From Saprospira sp. CCB-QB6 (lineage in GTDB: Bacteria > Bacteroidota > Bacteroidia > Chitinophagales > Saprospiraceae), in assembly GCF_028464065.1 (NCBI RefSeq), contig NZ_CP116808.1, forward strand, positions 372,001 to 436,000: 64,000 bases of DNA, read 5' to 3'. The notes below the pieces were generated by a model. That model saw nothing but the letters and a program-made list of their open reading frames with translations, was not told the origin of the DNA and ran no database searches. Made by a program: the position numbers and the translations under genes. Shown here one piece after another: positions 58,146 to 64,000 of this stretch (the stretch's first letter is position 1; every line of letters starts with the position of its first letter).

Positions 58146-61100
58146 TTAGGCAAAGGCCTCATTCCATACGGCTTGGTTGTGGAGGCGTCCAATTTCTTGG
58201 CGGCCCCATTTATTGAGTTGTTCAATTTTTTCATCATAGCCAAAGCTTGCCCAGCCACCGAGCAACCAACCTAGTCCGCGGGCAACTTTTCCTCCTGCAC
58301 CCTTATTCCATTCCTTAACGCCAGCTTCTTTCATAATCTCGAAGCGTTCTAGGGCGTCTACTACATTGTCTACAATAACAGTATCCGTCTTTTTAGACAA
58401 CCAGTTCGCGTATTGGGCACGGCTAAGGAGCCAGTAAGCGGCCTTTTCGTTGATTCTTGTTTCTTGGGTATTAACGTACTTGCTCATAATTTCGGCACGT
58501 AGTCGTTTCCATTGGTCAGCACCACTAGCAATGGCCCCTTTAGCATCTTCTAGCTGATCGGCTCTTTGTTTATAGAGGTTAGTATAGACGATATCTAGTT
58601 GCTCTTGGATTTTGGTAAGGAGCACTTTCATCTCTTCATATTTGCTAGTGACCCCTCGGTTATAGAGTCCTTCTAAGTCAATCAAACCAGCATTTTGGGC
58701 TTGAGCCATAGTAGACAAGTCTGAACCGCCAGGTAGGGCAAGAGAAAGGAAGCCTCCAATTTGTCCTAGGGTTCCTCCAGATTCACCTGCAGCGCCTAGT
58801 AACATTTTAGCGATATCACCAAAACCATTCACACTACCGCTAAGGAGTGCGGTTACTCCTGCTGCAACGGCTGGATTAACGGGAGTAAGGGCCAAGCCAA
58901 TAGAAGTAACGACTACTTTACGCACAGACTCTAGTAATTTCATCAAGTCTTTTTGTTTCTTCATAACCGACTCATAATCGGATTTGGCTTTGAGGTAGAC
59001 TTCTGCAGAGGCGCCTCCTGCGGCTAGGGTTTGACGGTAGGCCCCATCTACTTGAGAGCCAAGGGTAAGAATATCTTGGTTCAATCGGGTAAGCACAGCT
59101 CCTAGCGTATTGACCAAAGGTCCGTCGAATCCACCAGAGAATTCGCCGATAATAGCGGCTTCTTGCTCATCTGTGAGTGTTGCTGCATTGGGGAAATCAA
59201 TAACAATTTTATCCTCATTGAATTCCATCATAGAATCTTGTACCTCGTATTTGGTCAAGGCAAAAGTGAGGACATTATCTACGGCACCGAGGATATCTTT
59301 AACCTCATCAGTCATTTCTCCGTTGGCACGGCCTCCTGTAAGAACATTAGCCAACCAAGATTCGGCTTGGCCTTGTAATTCTTTAGCTTTAGCTAAGAGG
59401 CGGTTATCTACTTCTGTACCTTCTAGGATATCATCTGTATTTCCGAGGCCAAGGTAAGCTGCTTTGATCTTCTCATAGACAGAGAGATAATCTCCTTCTT
59501 TAATATCTTCAATAAAGCCTGCCACTTCTTTAAGGAAGTTGCCTCCGACTTCGATCCATTGTTTGACCATAGTGATCTTATCTTGGATCTCGGCCCCAAC
59601 TTCTACGGCTTTGGCTAGCCATTTTTCGGCTTCTGTGCGGAAAATATTGATTTTACCAATGAGTTCGTTATCTACATTAGTATTAGAAATAAGATCTCCA
59701 CCTCCAGTGATATCATCCCAAGCGGCGGCTAGGCGATCATACCAATCGGGCAGGTTATTTCCATCGGCATCACCAACAGCTAGGCCGATCAGGTCAGAGG
59801 CTTTATCGAGTAGGCCTTCAGAAGACTGGATCCATTCGCCAGCAGCGGCCACCTTATCGCTAAAGTCGCCATTTTTCATGGCAGAGGCAGCGGCCATAAA
59901 GCGTTTAGCTTCATTGACGAAGCCTGATACTTGGCCAGCAACTTCGGCAGTGAATTCTTCTTGGCCATCCAATACTCTTTTGATTTGGCCTTGGGCCCAT
60001 TCTTTGGCGAGTTGGATATATTTTCCAACGACATCTTCGCCATTGGCCATATCTGTAGCGATTTGCATAGCCATCTTGATCCAATCTTGTACTTCTCCTA
60101 GATGTTCGCCTGCGGGAAGTTTAGCGATTAGAGAATTGGCAATACGGGCAAATTCGTCAGCTTTTTGTTTGTACTCTTGAACTTTGGCCAAGAGTTTATC
60201 ATCTATATCGGTCCCTGCAAAGATATCGTTAGCGCCATCTAGCTCGCTCCAAAGGGTAGAGAGTTGGTCATAAACGGCATTGAAATCTTTATTTTTGAGG
60301 GCATCGACAAATTCTTTTCCTTTTTCGGCTAGAGAGAAGAGCTTTTGGATATTGTAGATCCAAGTTTTAACTAGGTCGATCTTTTCTTGTACTGCAGGGT
60401 TAATCTCGGCAGTGGCCTTGGCCAGCCATTCTTCGGCTTTGGCTTTAAAGTCATTGATTTTAGCGATGACCGCATCGTCGATATCCGTACCAGGGATAAT
60501 ATCTGTAACGGCTAGTTTGTCCCATTCGCGGGCCAAGAGATCGTACCAGTCGGGTAGACTATTATTATCTGCATCGGCGAAGAGGTTATCAACAATATCA
60601 CTAGCCTTATCGAGTAAGTTATGTGTGCTACCGAGCCATTCTTCGGCTCTTGCCACTTTCTCATCTAGAGAAGCATCGCCTAGGGCTTTAGCTTTATCGA
60701 CAAAATCTTGGGCGAGTTTTTTAAAGTCTAGAGCTTCTGCAACTACAGCGTTACTGAGGTCTCCTACGACTTGGGTACCACTAACCACAGAAGAGATGCC
60801 GCCTTCCATCCAGCTTACGGCTAGGTCTCTCCATTGAGCTAGGTATTCATCTAGGGCTTCTACTTTTTCGATCACGGATTTGGCTAGATCGATCCAGCCC
60901 TGTACTTTTTCTACTTTGTCGCCAAGTTCGCCTCCAGTAAATAGGGAAGCGATGCGGAGCCAGCCTTCTGCTTGTCCGATATACTCTTGGGCTGTAGCCA
61001 AGATGCCTTTATCTAAGCCAGTTTTCGTAGAAAGGATTTTATCAATGCCAGTGTCTAGCCAAGAGACGGCCAAGTCTTTCCAGCCATTGAGCGTAGCTTC

Positions 61101-61445
61101 TAGATCGGCATTACCTTTAGCTTGATTGGCGATATCGGCCTCCGTTTCTTCTTCAATTTCTTCAGCGGCAGCTTTTTGGGCGGTCCGTTCGTCGCTTTTG
61201 GCTTCACGGGCTTCGCTAGCGCCTTCGGGCATAGGGATGGTCCCTTGCTCTTCTAGGCCAGGCTCATCTTGATCAGCTTTGGCCAAAGCGGCCTGTGTCT
61301 GATGCAAAGTGGCCAATACTTGGCTATGTTGGGCTGCAGTGTTGGGGTCTGTAGAAAGCCCAAACTGATAATAGTTAGAGAGCCATTCGTTGGCTTTCTT
61401 TTGCAGCAATTCTAAAGTTTCTTTTTGTTGCTTGCTGATGGCCAT
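58146..61445 (-). CDS. Large helical repeat protein with calcium-loop motifs; possible pore-forming protein
   Basis: The 1099-residue acidic protein has no signal peptide or T9SS domain. Residues about 115-720 are built of helical repeats ending in W-L or W-I (KAEEWLAKA, AEEWLGSTHNLLDKASDIV). A unit of roughly 300 residues occurs about twice; each copy has D-x-D-x-N loops (DADNNSLPDWYD, DADGNNLPDWYD) like calcium-binding EF-hand or thrombospondin loops, then GTDIDD..LIAKI. Residues about 835-930 hold a coiled coil followed by hydrophobic stretches (VVVTSIGLALTPVNPAVAAGVTALLSG, IAKMLLGAAGESGG), resembling membrane-inserting hairpins of helical pore-forming toxins. No family recognised. Confidence 0.7.
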   Translation of the reverse strand: MAISKQQKETLELLQKKANEWLSNYYQFGLSTDPNTAAQHSQVLATLHQTQAALAKADQDEPGLEEQGTIPMPEGASEAREAKSDERTAQKAAAEEIEEETEADIANQAKGNADLEATLNGWKDLAVSWLDTGIDKILSTKTGLDKGILATAQEYIGQAEGWLRIASLFTGGELGDKVEKVQGWIDLAKSVIEKVEALDEYLAQWRDLAVSWMEGGISSVVSGTQVVGDLSNAVVAEALDFKKLAQDFVDKAKALGDASLDEKVARAEEWLGSTHNLLDKASDIVDNLFADADNNSLPDWYDLLAREWDKLAVTDIIPGTDIDDAVIAKINDFKAKAEEWLAKATAEINPAVQEKIDLVKTWIYNIQKLFSLAEKGKEFVDALKNKDFNAVYDQLSTLWSELDGANDIFAGTDIDDKLLAKVQEYKQKADEFARIANSLIAKLPAGEHLGEVQDWIKMAMQIATDMANGEDVVGKYIQLAKEWAQGQIKRVLDGQEEFTAEVAGQVSGFVNEAKRFMAAASAMKNGDFSDKVAAAGEWIQSSEGLLDKASDLIGLAVGDADGNNLPDWYDRLAAAWDDITGGGDLISNTNVDNELIGKINIFRTEAEKWLAKAVEVGAEIQDKITMVKQWIEVGGNFLKEVAGFIEDIKEGDYLSVYEKIKAAYLGLGNTDDILEGTEVDNRLLAKAKELQGQAESWLANVLTGGRANGEMTDEVKDILGAVDNVLTFALTKYEVQDSMMEFNEDKIVIDFPNAATLTDEQEAAIIGEFSGGFDGPLVNTLGAVLTRLNQDILTLGSQVDGAYRQTLAAGGASAEVYLKAKSDYESVMKKQKDLMKLLESVRKVVVTSIGLALTPVNPAVAAGVTALLSGSVNGFGDIAKMLLGAAGESGGTLGQIGGFLSLALPGGSDLSTMAQAQNAGLIDLEGLYNRGVTSKYEEMKVLLTKIQEQLDIVYTNLYKQRADQLEDAKGAIASGADQWKRLRAEIMSKYVNTQETRINEKAAYWLLSRAQYANWLSKKTDTVIVDNVVDALERFEIMKEAGVKEWNKGAGGKVARGLGWLLGGWASFGYDEKIEQLNKWGRQEIGRLHNQAVWNEAFA

Positions 61446-61739
61446 AATATGTATATGTTAGATAGGTATTTTGCCTTGCGGCGGGCAGATTTTTTCTTGA
61501 ACTACCGAAAGTTAAGGACTTTATAGCCGTTTTTCAAAGCTTGTTGGGAAAAGAAAAAAACCTTTTTGATATTCTGATTTTCTATTGTTTATTCAGTTTT
61601 TTTCAATTATTTTGGTCAGTTTTTGCCCAGACAGCCCGAAGGGATTCCTTAAGGAATCCCGTAGAGGGGTGGGTGGGCGGGTAAATTACTATATATGAGG
61701 AGCTTAGCGACGAATGCCATTTTTTCGGTGGATGGGTTT
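61446..61739. other. Spacer upstream of the 1099-residue gene, with a perfect 20-bp palindrome
   Basis: No gene seen. GGGATTCCTTAAGGAATCCC at 61642-61661 is a perfect palindrome, followed by a G-rich stretch. The promoter of the 1099-residue gene must lie here on the minus strand, but I cannot place it. Confidence 0.45.
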
Positions 61740-61860
61740 GGCTGAGGGATGGACAGCAGGGCCGCCAAAGGCGGCAGACCAAGGTGCTGAAAGCGCCGCA
61801 GGGCCGAGCGAATAGCGAGCTGCGAAACAGCCCGACCCGAGCGAAGCGAGGGGCAGCCCC
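61740..61860 (+). repeat. GC-mosaic element 19 (plus orientation)
   Basis: GGCTGAGGGATGGACAGCAGG, GGGCCGCCAAAGGCGGC, AGACCAAGGTGCTGAAAGCGCC, GGGCCGAGCGAATAGCGAGC, CGAGCGAAGCGAGGGGCAG and CCCC. Here it lies beyond the bamA terminator. Confidence 0.78.
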
Positions 61861-61868
61861 AAAAAAAA

Positions 61869-61901
61869 TAGCAGCAGTTCTCTGGAAGAAAACTGCTGCT
61901 A
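61869..61901 (-). terminator. Rho-independent terminator of bamA
   Basis: TAGCAGCAGTT (61869-61879) pairs with AACTGCTGCTA (61891-61901), an 11-bp stem. On the minus strand a run of eight T follows. Confidence 0.85.
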
Positions 61902-61923
61902 AATAATATAAGCTAGGTTCTAT

Positions 61924-64000
61924 TTATTTAGGCTCAAAACCTAAAACGATATTGAACGAACCGTAATCAAACATAGAAGAGCCTGCCGGCAGGTCTTTAT
62001 CGAAACCGATACCGTAATCGAATCCAAGCGTACCAAACATAGGTAAGAAAACGCGGAGACCAGCTCCTACAGAGCGTTTGAGCATAAATGGATTGTATTC
62101 ACGGAAGCTAGACCAAGCATTTCCACCTTGTACAAAGCCCAGAACATAAATTGTTGCATTGGGGTTAGGAGAAAGCAGGTAGCGCAATTCGGCCGTAAAT
62201 TTATTGTAGACGGCTGCTCCTGTTTCATTGGCGGCAGAAACATCTTCAACGGGATCGCTATATCCACGGAGAGAGACAATGTCTTTACCTTGAAGGCCGA
62301 CGAAGTTAGAAATACCATCACCACCTAGTTCATAGCGACCAAAGGGAGACAAGCCCACATCTTTGTTATAGCTACCTAGGAAGCCTAATTTAGCCTCGGT
62401 TTTAATGACTAAGTTTTTAGCAATTTTGGTATACCAAGCACTTTCAAAATCCCATTTATGATATTCTACCCAACGGAAACGGTCGGTATCTGGTAGTTCT
62501 GTATCCGTGTAATCCCAGCCATTGACCAAAGAGTAAGGGAAGGTCAGCTTCATAGAGAGCGAGATGGTCGAACCTGATTCGGGGAAGAGTGGATTATTTA
62601 CAGAGTTCCGTGAAAGGGTTTGACGGATGGATAAGTCATTGAAAATCCCTGTAGGGATGGTAAAGTCATAGCGGCGGAGGAGGTTCATATTTTGGTATTC
62701 CAAAGCGATTTGGTAACCAAAATAGTCATCGGGCCAGCGTAGACGAGTACCAAGACCTACCGTAACCCCTGTAATTAATAGCTGTTGAAAACTGCTACTT
62801 TCTGGTGTTTGTCCATTGTTGTATCTAGAGTGGTAAGCGCTAACAGAAAGGGCGTTGCGCTTTTTGCCGCCCAACCAAGGCTCTGTAAAAGAGAAGTTAT
62901 AGGATTGGAAATAGCGACCATTGGTTTGCACGCGCAAGCTAAGGCGTTGTCCATCTCCTTGAGGTAAGGGGTTCCAGGCTTCAGCCTTAAAGAGATTGCG
63001 TAAAGAAAAGTTATTGAAGGTCACCCCAAGCGTACCAATCAATCCGTTGCTATATCCTCCCCAACCAGCAGAAAGCTCCAATTGGTCAGAAGGGCGTTCT
63101 TCTACGGTGTACTCAATATCTACAGTTCCGCGCTGAGGATTTACGGGAGTATTGATGCCCATCGCCTCAGGATTAAAATAGTTAAGGGCCATCAATTCGC
63201 GTTGAGAACGCATAATATCTGAGCGACTAAACTTAGCCCCAGGCAAGGTGCGCAATTCTCTTCGAATAACATGCTCGTGAGTGCGGTCATTCCCTTTGAT
63301 GATTACTCGGTCAATGGTAGCGATCGGCCCTTCTTGAATGCGGATTTCGATATCTACGGTATCGTTCTTCACACCTTTTTCTACTGGATTAGCTTGGAAA
63401 AACAAGTAGCCATTATCCATATAAAGCGTGCTCAAATCGCGGCCGTTGCGGTCAAAGCTAATTCGGCTCTGCAAGAGTTCTTCATTATAAACCTCCCCTT
63501 TGCGAATGCCTAGAATGCGGCCCAAAACCTCATCTGAATAAGAACTATTCCCTCTAAACTTAATATCGCCAAAGTAGTAAGTTGTCCCTTCATCAATATG
63601 TATATCGATTTGGATAGACTTTTTTACTTTACCATTTTTCTTGGGTGTTTCTACGATATAGACTGAATCGCGGAGAATTTTTGCATCTCGCAAACCAATC
63701 TTATTATAATAAGCCATAACGTTCTCTTTGTCGGCCTTATAATCGTACTCAATATATTTTGAAGGCTTGAAAATCCCCATAATTGGGCGCTTTCTTTTGG
63801 TATCCTTTAGCAGACGGCGCAACTTGGCATCCGATACCTTTTCATTGCCCACGAAGTTAATATCTTGGATGCGAATCCGCTTGCCACGATCTACATTAAA
63901 GACCCAACGAATACTATTTTTCAACACAATATCTTCCTCTTCTTCTACAGAGACAGTCGCATCGGGATAACCTTTAGTTGCCAAAAAATCTTTGATTTCT
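61924..64000 (-). CDS. bamA: Outer-membrane protein assembly factor BamA (5' part outside window)
   Basis: The frame is open to the window edge (EIKDFLATKGYPDATV..), so the start is missing; about 692 residues are visible. POTRA domains come first (RIRIQDINFVGNEKVSDAKLRRLL, TYYFGDIKFRGNSSYSDEVL, IATIDRVIIKGNDRTHEHVIRREL). The Omp85 barrel follows (ELSAGWGGYSNGLIGTLGVTFNNFSLRN..; the conserved lid-lock block near GGDGISNFVGLQGKDIVSLRGY). The end is SMFDYGSFNIVLGFEPK with a C-terminal aromatic-rich strand. BamA inserts beta-barrel proteins into the outer membrane and is essential. A terminator follows. Confidence 0.93.
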   Translation of the reverse strand, partial: EIKDFLATKGYPDATVSVEEEEDIVLKNSIRWVFNVDRGKRIRIQDINFVGNEKVSDAKLRRLLKDTKRKRPIMGIFKPSKYIEYDYKADKENVMAYYNKIGLRDAKILRDSVYIVETPKKNGKVKKSIQIDIHIDEGTTYYFGDIKFRGNSSYSDEVLGRILGIRKGEVYNEELLQSRISFDRNGRDLSTLYMDNGYLFFQANPVEKGVKNDTVDIEIRIQEGPIATIDRVIIKGNDRTHEHVIRRELRTLPGAKFSRSDIMRSQRELMALNYFNPEAMGINTPVNPQRGTVDIEYTVEERPSDQLELSAGWGGYSNGLIGTLGVTFNNFSLRNLFKAEAWNPLPQGDGQRLSLRVQTNGRYFQSYNFSFTEPWLGGKKRNALSVSAYHSRYNNGQTPESSSFQQLLITGVTVGLGTRLRWPDDYFGYQIALEYQNMNLLRRYDFTIPTGIFNDLSIRQTLSRNSVNNPLFPESGSTISLSMKLTFPYSLVNGWDYTDTELPDTDRFRWVEYHKWDFESAWYTKIAKNLVIKTEAKLGFLGSYNKDVGLSPFGRYELGGDGISNFVGLQGKDIVSLRGYSDPVEDVSAANETGAAVYNKFTAELRYLLSPNPNATIYVLGFVQGGNAWSSFREYNPFMLKRSVGAGLRVFLPMFGTLGFDYGIGFDKDLPAGSSMFDYGSFNIVLGFEPK

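Noticed and set aside
59110-60837. Ser/Leu-rich plus-strand open frames
   Set aside because: Antisense shadows of the helical repeats in the 1099-residue gene; no start context or protein-like pattern.

Overview
The window looks like a chromosomal piece of a gliding, possibly predatory Bacteroidota of the Saprospira type. The evidence is giant secreted proteins with type IX secretion (T9SS) sorting domains, a PorP/SprF-OmpA fusion, BamA, RecF, MORN-repeat and YD-repeat-like secreted proteins, and the near absence of Shine-Dalgarno sites. No 16S or tRNA gene is present, so the genus is an inference.

Layout. 1-2868 (minus strand): a four-gene operon (LamG protein, OmpH-like protein, lipoprotein, start of a YD-repeat/RHS-like protein that runs out of the window). 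3252-14888: a compact type II secretion / type IV pilus-like machine (secretin, ATPase, inner-membrane platform, pseudopilins, PilX/GspK-like, PilM-PilN/GspL-like, prepilin peptidase on minus; PilO/GspM-like, lipoprotein, GspC/PilP-like on plus). 14872-18820: MORN protein, small hypothetical genes, and two nearly identical 342-bp islands of six hairpins each. 19098-26102: a 2334-residue T9SS cargo protein. 26640-29198: FtsX-type permease with a histidine-rich loop, and recF. 29202-38073: TPM protein, PorP-OmpA fusion and a 2017-residue glycine-rich/Ig-like surface protein. 38461-50492: a type III CRISPR effector operon that best fits III-D (Cas10, Cas7/Csm3-like, Csx10-like, double RAMP, a small accessory protein, TIGR03986-like RAMP, a frameshifted HTH gene, and a CARF-HEPN effector split by an IS903-type insertion). 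50977-57854: secreted hypothetical, an HTTM / imelysin / di-heme oxidoreductase operon, an 83-bp tandem repeat and a hypothetical gene. 58146-61445: a 1099-residue repeat protein. 61924-64000: bamA, partial.

Two things stand out. First, the CRISPR operon has an intact Cas10 GGDD cyclase motif but no HD nuclease, and its only visible cyclic-oligoadenylate effector is interrupted by an insertion with perfect 9-bp target duplications. Removing the insertion on paper restores one 488-residue frame. Second, at least 19 intergenic stretches carry a GC-rich mosaic element: fixed words in fixed order, with different small palindromes swapped in at the same places. Its GGCCCC end faces the neighbouring gene, often only 4-40 bp from a stop or start codon. 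Five times two copies face outwards as an inverted pair, and two of these pairs enclose the hairpin islands.

There is no CRISPR array, cas1, cas2 or cas6 in the window. Three genes (HTH gene, transposase, and a small gene at 17047-17438) look frameshifted; sequencing error cannot be excluded. Intervals without genes are described in the repeat, terminator and 'other' entries.
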